64,000 bases of DNA from GCA-2683825 sp965662355 (lineage in GTDB: Bacteria; Planctomycetota; UBA1135; GCA-002686595): assembly GCA_965662355.1 (NCBI GenBank), contig CBFIHP010000004.1, positions 186,001 through 250,000 on the forward strand, read 5' to 3'. Shown here one piece after another: positions 16,470-24,356 of the stretch. The notes under the pieces were generated by a model. It saw nothing but the letters and a program-made list of their open reading frames with translations. It searched no databases and had not been told where the DNA came from. Made by a program: the position numbers and the translations under genes. The stretch's first letter is position 1. Each line of letters opens with the position of its first letter.

Positions 16470-18463
16470 GCCTCAAAAGACACCTCTGGACCACGACGCG
16501 CTGGTCGCTTTTGTTCGGCTTCCTCGTCGGTGGAGCGTTATCCGCCAAGGAGGTTCTCGGGCGGCGCTGGGTGCTCGAGTTCCAGGCCGGTTCGGGTTCC
16601 ACGCTGCAGGAGAAGCTCGCCGCCATCGCACAAAGCGCGTGGATCGAGGGCCTTGGCTTCGGTTTGATCGGGCTTGTATTCGGACTACTGGCGCTGCTCG
16701 TCTGCAGGCTCGCCAAGGACCGCAGCGGAACGCGCTTCACGGTCAACTTCCTGTGCCTCGCCGGCGGGTTCTTTCTGTGGGTCCGCTTCGCCAAGCTGGC
16801 CGATGAAGCGCTGCCCTTCCTCATGCCCCACGAGCTGCTCTGGTTGAACGTGGTGGCGATCCTCTTGGCCGGGCTCGGATTGTTGCTCGCGGCCTGGCTC
16901 GTTCAGCGCTTCTTCGGGGACAGGCTGGAGTCGTACTGGAGGCGCCTGCTGTCCGTCCGCGCCAACCTGCGTGGCTTGCCGCTGGCTGTGCAATACGTCT
17001 TGATCGGGCTGCTGGTGGCCTGCTTCGGAGTCACGGCCAACGACTTCTCCTTGTCGCCCATCCCCAGGGACATCGACTACCCCGAGCTGCCCGCACGGGG
17101 CACGCCAAAGGGCCCCAACGTGGTCTTCGTCACCATCGATACCCTGCGCGCCGATCACCTGGGTTGCTATGGATACGAGCGCGACACATCGCCCTTTCTC
17201 GACTCGATCGCGAAGGATGGCACGCTGTTCAAAGACACGTCGGCACCGGCGGCATGGACGAAGCCATCGACGGGAACGCTTCTGACCGGTCTGTATCCCT
17301 CGCGCCACGGCGCGCTGTACCACGGGAGCAAGCTGCAGATTCCTGAAGGCCTGCAGACCCTCGCCGAGGCCTTCCAGGATCGTGGCTACGTCACCGCGGG
17401 CTTCGTCAGTAATCCGAACATCAAACAGGTCTTCGACTTCGACCGCGGATTCGACCTGTTCTTCGACTCACCCGTCAAGGACACGGTCACCCTGGCCTGC
17501 ATCCGCGGCACGCTCTTCGGCAACGTGCTGATGCGGCTCTTGCGCCACCAGTTCAACTGGAAGTATGAAAACGACGCACTCGACATGAACCAGCACGTCA
17601 TGCCGTGGCTCGCGAACAACGCGCATCAGGGCTTCTTCTTGTACGTCCACTACATCGATCCCCACATCCCCTATTCGCCCCCCACGAAGTACCGCGACGA
17701 GTTTGCTCGGGATCACGGGTTAGTGGTCTTCAACGACCGCAAGGAGCGCGTCGGCGTGGATCGCTACGATGCGGAGGTGCGCTTTGCGGACGATGGGCTG
17801 AAGGAGCTCGTGGGTGCACTGAAAGCCCAAGGCATTTGGGACGAGACGATCTTCCTCGTCACGTCCGACCACGGCGAGGAGTTCTTCGAGCACGGCGTCC
17901 TGGGCCACGGCTATTCGCTCTATCAGGGTGTGATCCACGTGCCCCTGGTCTTCCACGGCCCGGGCATCCCGAAGGCGACGGCCGTCACCAGGCCTGTCCA
18001 GATCGTCGACCTGGCTGCCACGGTTCTGGACTTGGCCGATCCAGCGGGCGTGACGAGTTTCGGGGACGGCAGCTCGTTCGCCGCGGCGATGCAGGATCCG
18101 GACTGGGTTTCACCGCGCCACTACTTCCTCGAGAACGAGTTCGGAAAAGATGGCACACAGCAACGTGCCTTCGTACTGAACGGTGTTCGCTCTGGCCCAT
18201 GGAAACTTGTTCTCACCGAGGAGAACGCCTTCTTCCCCCCCTCCAATCCCCGCATCGGAAGGGAAGCCTTGTACAATGTCGAAACCGACCCCAGGGAGTT
18301 GCAAAACTGCATCACCGACGTGGAACGGCGAGCGCTCGTCGAGGAGCTCCTGAACCGCCTGCGCGAGCACGCGAAGTTCCTCGCCGAGAGTGGCTTTCGA
18401 GACATCGAACCGGCCGCACTCTCGTCCGACATTGAGGCCAGCCTGCGCGCCCTTGGGTATTGA
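16466..18463 (+). CDS. Membrane-anchored sulfatase-superfamily enzyme, EptA/LtaS-like layout
   Basis: 665 residues from TTG 16466, which overlaps the stop of the GNAT gene. Five hydrophobic helices fill residues 8-195 (GFLVGGALSAK, GFGLIGLVFGLLALLVCRL, LCLAGGFFLWV, VVAILLAGLGLLLAAWLV, YVLIGLLVACFGVTA). The catalytic domain then has Asp225 (TIDTLRADH), Thr265 in AWTKPSTGTLLTG at the nucleophile site and Asp468-His469 (TSDHGEEFFEHG). Thr is the nucleophile in EptA and LtaS, while sulfatases use a modified Cys or Ser, so a phospho-group transferase or phosphodiesterase is more likely. It ends in LRALGY, a motif shared with other family members here. Substrate unknown. Confidence 0.87.
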   Translation: MSLKRHLWTTTRWSLLFGFLVGGALSAKEVLGRRWVLEFQAGSGSTLQEKLAAIAQSAWIEGLGFGLIGLVFGLLALLVCRLAKDRSGTRFTVNFLCLAGGFFLWVRFAKLADEALPFLMPHELLWLNVVAILLAGLGLLLAAWLVQRFFGDRLESYWRRLLSVRANLRGLPLAVQYVLIGLLVACFGVTANDFSLSPIPRDIDYPELPARGTPKGPNVVFVTIDTLRADHLGCYGYERDTSPFLDSIAKDGTLFKDTSAPAAWTKPSTGTLLTGLYPSRHGALYHGSKLQIPEGLQTLAEAFQDRGYVTAGFVSNPNIKQVFDFDRGFDLFFDSPVKDTVTLACIRGTLFGNVLMRLLRHQFNWKYENDALDMNQHVMPWLANNAHQGFFLYVHYIDPHIPYSPPTKYRDEFARDHGLVVFNDRKERVGVDRYDAEVRFADDGLKELVGALKAQGIWDETIFLVTSDHGEEFFEHGVLGHGYSLYQGVIHVPLVFHGPGIPKATAVTRPVQIVDLAATVLDLADPAGVTSFGDGSSFAAAMQDPDWVSPRHYFLENEFGKDGTQQRAFVLNGVRSGPWKLVLTEENAFFPPSNPRIGREALYNVETDPRELQNCITDVERRALVEELLNRLREHAKFLAESGFRDIEPAALSSDIEASLRALGY

Positions 18464-18478
18464 TCGCCCCCCCAATCG

Positions 18479-19483
18479 ATGTCGATGACGCGCCCACTCC
18501 TTCTGTTCACGATCGATGTCGAAGAAGACATGCCGGATTGGAAGATCTCCTATCCGACAACGGTGAACAACTGCGCTGCTCTTCCACGACTTGCGGCCAT
18601 GTGCGAGAAGCTAGGGGTCCAACCGACGTACCTCTGCACGTACCCCGTCGCCACCCAGCCGGAATCGGCCGGGATCCTACGCACGCTGCACAGGAGCGGC
18701 GGCTGCGAAATCGGTACGCACCTGCATCCGTGGAATACTCCCCCTTATGCGGGTGTCCCCGGTCGCAACGGCGTCGACGAGCGCAACGTCACCTATTACC
18801 AGTACGAACTGGGGCGCGAGCGCTTCCGTCCCAAGCTCGACAACCTGCATGAGGTGATCGGTGAGCTCAGTGGCGAGAGGCCTGTTTCCTTCCGCGCAGG
18901 ACGCTTCGGAATCGATGCCGCGACGCTGAAGGAGCTGATCGAGAAAGGCTACGAGGTCGATAGCTCGGTCACGCCCCTGGAAGAACACCTGGCGGACGAA
19001 GGGCCGGATTTTCGCTCGGCGCCGCAGCACCCCTACCGACCCCACGGCTCGAACATCACGCGCAAGGGCGACCTGCCTATCGTCGAGATCCCCGTCTCGG
19101 TCGGCCTGACGCGGAGGCTGCCGCGGCTGTTCGCACAGGCCTACGTGCGTATCCCCAAACTGACCCGCGTCCGGGGTTTGCTGTCGAAGGACTATCTGCG
19201 GGTGATCGACTTCGCATGGCTGTACCCGGCGCGCTTCGAGCTGGAGCTGATGTGCCGCACGGCCCGCTCCTTGCATTCGCAGAACGCTGAGGTCTTCAAC
19301 GTCTTCTGCCACTCGAGCGAGCTCGTGGCGGGGGCTTCCGGGCGCGTGAAGACCCAGGATGACGTCGATCGCGTGTTTGCAAAAATCCGTGGGATCCTGA
19401 AGCATTGCCTCGAGGAATACGGGGCGCGACCGGCTACGCTGGCCCAAGCAGGACGCGAACTGCGCCCTGGACTGGGGCTTTGA
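18479..19483 (+). CDS. Polysaccharide deacetylase family protein
   Basis: 334 residues from ATG 18479. The start LLLFTIDVEEDMPDW carries the catalytic and metal-binding Asp (TIDVE) of NodB-type deacetylases; CEIGTHLHPWNTPP gives the two metal-binding His in the H-x-H form. FRAGRFGIDAATLKELIEKGYEVDSSV matches the next NodB block. The relatives I recall sit in polysaccharide export loci of PEP-CTERM or exosortase type. Probably removes acetyl groups from an N-acetylated glycan. It shares a unit with the flanking transferases; its TGA overlaps the TTG start of the FemAB-like gene. Confidence 0.88.
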   Translation: MSMTRPLLLFTIDVEEDMPDWKISYPTTVNNCAALPRLAAMCEKLGVQPTYLCTYPVATQPESAGILRTLHRSGGCEIGTHLHPWNTPPYAGVPGRNGVDERNVTYYQYELGRERFRPKLDNLHEVIGELSGERPVSFRAGRFGIDAATLKELIEKGYEVDSSVTPLEEHLADEGPDFRSAPQHPYRPHGSNITRKGDLPIVEIPVSVGLTRRLPRLFAQAYVRIPKLTRVRGLLSKDYLRVIDFAWLYPARFELELMCRTARSLHSQNAEVFNVFCHSSELVAGASGRVKTQDDVDRVFAKIRGILKHCLEEYGARPATLAQAGRELRPGLGL

Positions 19484-20577
19484 AGTCCAAACCGCAAACC
19501 GACCTCCAAACCACTGCTTTCGAAGGGCTGACCGGGCTCGAGGACCAACTCGAAGCCTGGAACGAGCTCCTGGACGTCTCGCGCGCGGACAAGCTCTTCA
19601 ACGGCCCGACCTGGGTTTGCGCCCACATCCGAGCGTTCACCCCCGAAACCGATGTCTTTGGATGGACGCTCTCCCAGGACAGTGAGCCGGTAGCGCTCTT
19701 CGCCTTTCGCAAGGAGCCCAGCCGCGGCCGCTTCACCCTGCAACGGGCCATCACGGCCGCGGACGGTACCTTCGACTCCGACTATTGCGAGCCGCTGGTC
19801 CGTACGGGTTTCGAGACGGAGGTGGCCACGGCGTTGCTTGGCCTGCTGGCCTCGAGACGCGGACTGAAAGCTGCTGTCTTGACAGCGCTCCCCGAGCGCT
19901 CGGCGTTTCTGGAAGCCCTGCGAACGGCCTTGAAGTGCCAGCGACTGCCCTCCCGCGAACATCCGGTGGCCAGCCTGGCCCTCGAGCTACCGTCGAGTTT
20001 CGACGAGTACCTGAAAGCCCTGAAGCCGCGCATGCGAACGAAAGTGCGCGGTGCTCTGCGAAACGCGGAGGAACTCGGAGCCGAGCTCAGCGTCTGCTCT
20101 CGACCGGATGAGCTCGGGGGCTACCTCGAAGAACTCTTCACACTCCACGGCCGGAGATGGCGTTCGGCAGGCGAGGCGGGCAGCTTCGGGGACGAGCGTC
20201 GACGCCGCTTTTATAAAGGAATGGCCGCGGGTTTTCTGGAACGGGGAGAGCTGCGTCTCTCGCGCCTCGCGAGCGTGGACGGGGTGCTCGCGAGCCAGCT
20301 GGGAATCGTGCAGGGTGGAACGTATTACCAGCTGCAGGAGGGTTACGACCCGGAACGCGCCACCCAGCGGGTCGGCGTGGCCCTGCGCGGCCTGGCGACC
20401 CAGGCCCTGATTCGCGAAGGCGTTCAGCGTTACGACTTCCTGGCGGGGGACTCCCGGCATAAACGTGACTGGGGCGGGCAGCCCGAGGCCTTTCTCAGCG
20501 TCGGATTCGCGCTACCCAACGTCATGGCCCGTCTGGATTATGGACTGCGGGCACTGATCGACCGTTTGAGGAGCTAG
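19480..20577 (+). CDS. FemAB/BioF2-like acyltransferase
   Basis: 365 residues from TTG 19480, which shares TTGA with the upstream stop; the longer frame upstream has no support. The C-terminal half has the fold markers of the BioF2-like GNAT group (COG5653): LKPRMRTKVRGALRNAEELG, FTLHGRRWRS, and YYQLQEGYDPERATQRVGVA followed by YDFLAGDSRHKRDWG. These enzymes transfer acyl or aminoacyl groups onto polysaccharide or peptide carriers, and occur in cellulose and exopolysaccharide loci. With the deacetylase upstream it would make a deacetylate-then-reacylate pair, which is inference. Last gene of the unit. Confidence 0.85.
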   Translation: MKSKPQTDLQTTAFEGLTGLEDQLEAWNELLDVSRADKLFNGPTWVCAHIRAFTPETDVFGWTLSQDSEPVALFAFRKEPSRGRFTLQRAITAADGTFDSDYCEPLVRTGFETEVATALLGLLASRRGLKAAVLTALPERSAFLEALRTALKCQRLPSREHPVASLALELPSSFDEYLKALKPRMRTKVRGALRNAEELGAELSVCSRPDELGGYLEELFTLHGRRWRSAGEAGSFGDERRRRFYKGMAAGFLERGELRLSRLASVDGVLASQLGIVQGGTYYQLQEGYDPERATQRVGVALRGLATQALIREGVQRYDFLAGDSRHKRDWGGQPEAFLSVGFALPNVMARLDYGLRALIDRLRS

Positions 20578-20708
20578 AGCGGGCCGAGCTCTTTGCGCTC
20601 CAGAAACCCATTGCTCGGCCCCACCAAGCTCGGTCTTGGCCTCGCGGAGGAATCTCCCACTTGACCTAGAGAAACCTGGCATAGCAATTGCGATCTCCTT
20701 TGCACTTG

Positions 20709-20723
20709 ACCCCCGAAAGGGGT
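20709..20723 (+). other. Small CGAAA-loop hairpin ahead of a possible start
   Basis: ACCCC pairs with GGGGT around CGAAA. The right arm is also the only Shine-Dalgarno-like stretch (AAGGGG) for ATG 20725 or 20731, so it could mask that start. Confidence 0.4.
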
Positions 20724-20826
20724 GATGGCCATGACCGCAACGCACGCCCTACACTCTTCTACGAGCACGCCTCCCTGCACTTGCCACGCGGGAAAACATG
20801 CTCTTGGGCGGGCACATGGGTCGCGT

Positions 20827-20858
20827 CCGGATCCTGGAGCTTGGTGCCCAGGATCCGG
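20827..20858 (+). other. 11-bp perfect inverted repeat
   Basis: CCGGATCCTGG (20827-20837) and CCAGGATCCGG (20848-20858) with a 10-base loop. The loop and right flank hold two GGTGC copies (20843-20847 and 20858-20862), each able to pair with GCACC at 20863-20867, which is followed by TTTT. Two mutually exclusive folds are therefore possible, as in attenuators. Confidence 0.55.
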
Positions 20859-20939
20859 GTGCGCACCTTTTCTCAAAGTTCGCGGTCGGACTCCAACCGA
20901 ACTCCCATCGATGCCTGGCGTCGATGCAGGGTGCTTCTG

Positions 20940-20975
20940 GCCCGGCAACCCCGGGCTTTCCTCTTTCTTTCTCGA
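20940..20975 (+). other. Hairpin with T-rich tail, terminator-like
   Basis: GCCCGG (20940-20945) pairs with CCGGGC (20951-20956) and is followed by TTTCCTCTTTCTTTC. The tail is broken by C residues, so it is weak as a terminator. Confidence 0.4.
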
Positions 20976-21085
20976 GCGGTCCGGAGACATCGCTGCCCCC
21001 TCTTGCGGTGTTTCCATGTTGGCGAACTTGCTCAAAACCCACTCGGTGTCCCAAACCTCGAAAGTGCGGGATAACTGGAGGCGCA

Positions 21086-21241
21086 ATGATGAAGGAGCCG
21101 TCTATCAGTCTGCTTCTTGGTCGTAAGAACCTCGGCTTTGATGGAGAGTCGAGTCCTTACGTCAATCCCTCTTGCACTCTTTCGATTGGGTCACGAGTGA
21201 GTTCGCCACGACCCTATTCCCGGCTCGCCTTCCGGAATTAA
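21086..21241 (+). CDS. Possible small protein, 51 residues
   Basis: ATG 21086 (a second ATG follows at 21089) stands 4 bases behind a strong GGAGG at 21077-21081, one of the best ribosome sites in the window. The product begins MMKEPSISLLLGRKNLGF and is basic at the C-terminus; no domain is recognised. The stop is 33 bases before a strong terminator on the same strand, which fits a short transcript. Against it: no known relative, and the ribosome site and terminator could also belong to an RNA gene. It is the most plausible product of this region but not secure. Confidence 0.35.
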   Translation: MMKEPSISLLLGRKNLGFDGESSPYVNPSCTLSIGSRVSSPRPYSRLAFRN

Positions 21242-21274
21242 ACGCTTCCGGCGTAGGCCTGAAGAGACCTCTGA

Positions 21275-21319
21275 ACTGACGCGGCGTGTGTTCTTTGGAC
21301 ACCGCCGCGTCAGTCTTTT
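21275..21319 (+). terminator. Strong rho-independent terminator
   Basis: ACTGACGCGGCG (from 21275) and the matching arm ending CGCCGCGTCAGT (to 21314) form a stem of at least 12 pairs, extended by TGT/ACA with one bulge, then CTTTT. It terminates + strand transcription arriving from 20.6-21.2 kb and overlaps the stop codon of pepN on the other strand. Confidence 0.88.
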
Positions 21320-23963
21320 AGCCAAGCGCGCGTCCAACGATTTCGCGGGTGTCCTTCGACAGCCCCGGATGAGCGGCTATGCGCTCAAGCTGCGTCTTCA
21401 TCAAGCCCCTGCGACCTTCATCGTAGCGCTTCCACACGTTGAAGGACGAAACGACTCGTGAGGCAACCTGTGGATTCAAGGCATCGAGCTGCAACGTCTT
21501 GTCCGCGATCCACTCGTACGCCTTGCCGTCGGCGCAGTGAAAACCCACCGGGTTGGCCCCCGCGAAGGCGCGGATCAGCGAATAGACTCGGTTCGGATTT
21601 TCGATAGTGAAGTCCTTGTGCTTCTCCAACTCCAGCACACGCTCCAGGGGATCCTTCAGGGGCGCGACGGCTTGAAGACGGAACCATTTGTCCATCACCA
21701 GGGGATCGTTCTCGAAGAGTTCATAGAAACGCTCCAGCGCAATATGTTGTTCGGGGCATTCCACGTAGGTCAGACACGATAGTGCGGCCTCGCGATCGGT
21801 CATGTTATTCGCAGCATCGAACTGCTTGGCAGCCAGGTCCGTGCAATCCTGCTGGCGGCAATGCACCAGATAGGCGAGGGCGCGATTCTTGATGCGGCGC
21901 CGGTCGATCGCGTTCTTGGTGGCCGAATACGGCCCCTCGTCGACGTGCGTTGCGTACGTCTCTTCCCAGAGCCCCTTCAACGAAGTGGCCAACCCTTCGA
22001 TAACGAAGTTCCGGGCAGCGAAGACCGCATCGGGATCGATGACCTCCATCTGCTGGCCAAGGAAGATCTCGTCGGGCAGGGTTAACGCCAGGGACTTCAA
22101 GGAGCCGTCGAGGGCCTCGTCTGCCAGCAGTCGGCGGAACGCTTCGACGAACAGCGGATCGAGGTTCAGCTGGCGCCCGTTTTGATGATCTTCGGCCAGC
22201 CCCAAGAGGATGCGCGTCCCGAGCTCGAAACCGGCGTCCCAGCGACGTAAGGGATCGGAATCATGGCCCATCAGGAAGGCCAGCTCTTCCCGCCCCCGCT
22301 CCAGCTCGAGCTTGACCGGGGCCGAGAAACCCCGCAGCAGCGAAGGAATCGGAGCCTGCGGAAGGTGCGTGAACGTGAACGTCTCTTCTTCCTCCGTCAA
22401 CTCGATCACGCGCGTCGTCGGCGAACTGGTCGCCGATTCGCCCTCGAAGAGAAGCGGCATGTCCGTGCCATCCGGCCCCAGGAGCCCCATGCGTACCGGT
22501 ACGTGCAACGGCTTGGGCTCCGCATCACCAATCTTGGGCGAACTCTGGCGCAGGGTCAGCGTGTACGAGCTGGTCTCTGGATCGTACGCACCGCTGGCTT
22601 CGAGCAGGGGTGTCCCCCCCTGCGAGTACCAACGCTCGAACTGCGTCAGGTCACGGCCGTTGGCATCCGCCATCGCACTGCGGAAGTCGTCACACGAAAC
22701 GGCCGATCCGTCGTGGCGCTCGAAGTACAGATCCATGCCCTTGCGGAAGCCTTCGCGCCCCAAGAGGGTCTGATACATCCGCACGACCTCGGCCCCCTTT
22801 TCATACACGGTCACCGTGTAGAAGTTGTCCATCGACACGTAGGACTCGGGCCGAATCGGGTGGGCCATCGGTCCGGCGTCCTCGGTGAACTGCATCGTGC
22901 GCAGCATGCGCACGTCGGCGATTCGCTGGACCGCCGCGGAGTTCATGTCAGCCGAGAATTCCTGGTCGCGGAAGACGGTCAGCCCCTCCTTCAGGGTCAG
23001 CTGGAACCAGTCCTTGCACGTGACCCGGTTGCCGGTCCAGTTATGGAAGTACTCGTGGCCGATGACGCCTTCGATGGCCTCGTAGTCGGCGTCTGTCGCC
23101 GTTTCCGGTTTGGCCAGGACGTACTTCGAGTTGAAGACGTTCAGCCCCTTGTTCTCCATCGCCCCCATGTTGAAGGCACTGACGGCGACGATCATGTAGA
23201 TGTCCAGGTCGTACTCGAGCCCGAAGCGCTCCTCATCCCATTTCATCGACTTTTGCAGCGACAAGAGAGCGTGCTCACACTTGTCGGCGTTCTGATGTTC
23301 GACCCAGATTTCGAGGCTGACCTCGCGGCCCGAGCGTGTAGTGAACGAACCCGGGTGGCAGGCAAGGTCCCCGGCGACGAGGGCGAAAAGGTAGCTGGGC
23401 TTGGGATAAGGATCCTCCCAACGCACGAAATGCTTGCCGTCGGGCAACTCGCCGCTCTCGACGCGGTTGCCGTTCGAAAGCATAACGGGGCAGCGTTCCT
23501 TCTCGGCTTCGATGCGCACCGAATAGCGCGCCATCACATCCGGACGATCCAGGAAGAAGGTGATACGCCTAAACCCCTCGGCTTCGCACTGCGTGCAGAA
23601 GATCCCATCGGAGAGATAGAGCCCAGAAAGCTGCGTGTTCGCCTTCGGATCGATCTCGACTTCGGTTTCGAGATCGAACTCGTCAGGCACTTCCGGAATC
23701 GTAAGGAGCTCTTCGGCGAGCGTGAATTCACCGATCACCAGCGGGGTTCCGTTCAGCTTCAAGCCGACGAGATCCACGTCCTCGCCATTGAGCACGAGAG
23801 GGTTGCCGCCGGAATTGACGTCGCGGTTGCGAGTGCCATGGATACGTGCCACGACACGCGTCTTGCGCTCGCCAAGGCGGAAGGTCAGATCCACTCGATC
23901 GATCCAGAAATCGGGCGCCGAGTAGTCCTTGCGATAAACGGGCGTGGGAGCGGTTTCGCTCAT
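21318..23963 (-). CDS. pepN: Aminopeptidase N
   Basis: 881 residues, close to the 870 of Escherichia coli PepN. Zinc site HEYFH at 303-307 with the following NWTGNRV and downstream Glu in LKEGLTVFRDQEFS; substrate-exopeptidase motif GAMENKGLNVFNS just upstream. The first 250 residues form the usual beta domain (YRKDYSAPDFWIDRVDLTF), the C-terminal 400 the helical domain. It removes N-terminal residues from peptides in the cytoplasm; no signal peptide is present. It looks complete. It is followed downstream by a convergent terminator and has 111 bases to the next gene upstream. Confidence 0.97.
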   Translation of the reverse strand: MSETAPTPVYRKDYSAPDFWIDRVDLTFRLGERKTRVVARIHGTRNRDVNSGGNPLVLNGEDVDLVGLKLNGTPLVIGEFTLAEELLTIPEVPDEFDLETEVEIDPKANTQLSGLYLSDGIFCTQCEAEGFRRITFFLDRPDVMARYSVRIEAEKERCPVMLSNGNRVESGELPDGKHFVRWEDPYPKPSYLFALVAGDLACHPGSFTTRSGREVSLEIWVEHQNADKCEHALLSLQKSMKWDEERFGLEYDLDIYMIVAVSAFNMGAMENKGLNVFNSKYVLAKPETATDADYEAIEGVIGHEYFHNWTGNRVTCKDWFQLTLKEGLTVFRDQEFSADMNSAAVQRIADVRMLRTMQFTEDAGPMAHPIRPESYVSMDNFYTVTVYEKGAEVVRMYQTLLGREGFRKGMDLYFERHDGSAVSCDDFRSAMADANGRDLTQFERWYSQGGTPLLEASGAYDPETSSYTLTLRQSSPKIGDAEPKPLHVPVRMGLLGPDGTDMPLLFEGESATSSPTTRVIELTEEEETFTFTHLPQAPIPSLLRGFSAPVKLELERGREELAFLMGHDSDPLRRWDAGFELGTRILLGLAEDHQNGRQLNLDPLFVEAFRRLLADEALDGSLKSLALTLPDEIFLGQQMEVIDPDAVFAARNFVIEGLATSLKGLWEETYATHVDEGPYSATKNAIDRRRIKNRALAYLVHCRQQDCTDLAAKQFDAANNMTDREAALSCLTYVECPEQHIALERFYELFENDPLVMDKWFRLQAVAPLKDPLERVLELEKHKDFTIENPNRVYSLIRAFAGANPVGFHCADGKAYEWIADKTLQLDALNPQVASRVVSSFNVWKRYDEGRRGLMKTQLERIAAHPGLSKDTREIVGRALG

Positions 23964-24074
23964 GGCTTCGGGTCCTGCCAGGGAAAAACGGGGGAGGAAT
24001 GATAGTGGATCGGACGCGAGTTTTCTCCTCCCATGACCCCGTATCGAGCGCAGGCGAGCGCGGCCCTGTGGAGA

Positions 24075-24338
24075 TCAGTCCAGGAGGCGTTGCATGATGC
24101 AAACATCAACGAAACCTTCACTCACCCGCCCGATGCGTTCTTGGGTGCCGACGAGCTCGTAACCCAGGCGTTCGTTGTAACGAATCGCGGCTTCGTTCGT
24201 GGCCACGATCTTCGCCACGACGTGGTGGTACCCAAACTGTCTACAGCAACGCATGAGGAGGTCCTTCATGCGCGTGCCATGGCCCTGCCGCAGGGCACGG
24301 GCGACCTGCTCTGTCGGTGTACGCTTCGAGCGGCTCAC
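24075..24338 (-). pseudogene. C-terminal half of a GNAT acetyltransferase
   Basis: 87 residues beginning at ATG 24338. The part LRQGHGTRMKDLLMRCCRQF has the acetyl-CoA loop in degenerate form, and VAKIVATNEAAIRYNERLGYELVGTQ plus the last strands match phosphinothricin-acetyltransferase-like GNATs, which have about 165 residues. The N-terminal half, with the first four strands, is absent; the kgd stop lies only about 20 bases upstream. It may be a remnant left when the neighbouring gene arrived, or a short functional protein, which I think is less likely. Confidence 0.65.
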
Positions 24339-24356
24339 TCATCGCGACGCGCTCCT

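Larger units (their letters stand above)
20578..21085. other. Long non-coding-looking region with several hairpins
   Basis: 508 bases between the FemAB-like gene and a candidate small gene. No frame here resembles a known protein. A 134-codon open frame runs through (ATG 20725 or 20731, in a frame ending at 21126) but is rich in Cys, Pro and Ser with atypical order and is doubtful. A weak promoter-like pair TTGACC (20661-20666) and TAGCAA (20682-20687) is spaced too closely at 15 bases. Three hairpins, listed separately, give it the look of a structured leader or small RNA. Confidence 0.5.

Noticed and set aside
20863..20871. GGTGCGCACC followed by TTTT as a terminator
   Set aside because: The palindrome has no loop of its own; it only works if GCACC pairs with the earlier GGTGC, so it is noted as an alternative fold and not as a terminator.
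20722..21126. 134-codon frame in the structured region
   Set aside because: Odd Cys/Pro/Ser-rich order, no known domain; its start is inside a hairpin. Not called as a gene, but kept as a possibility in the region entry.
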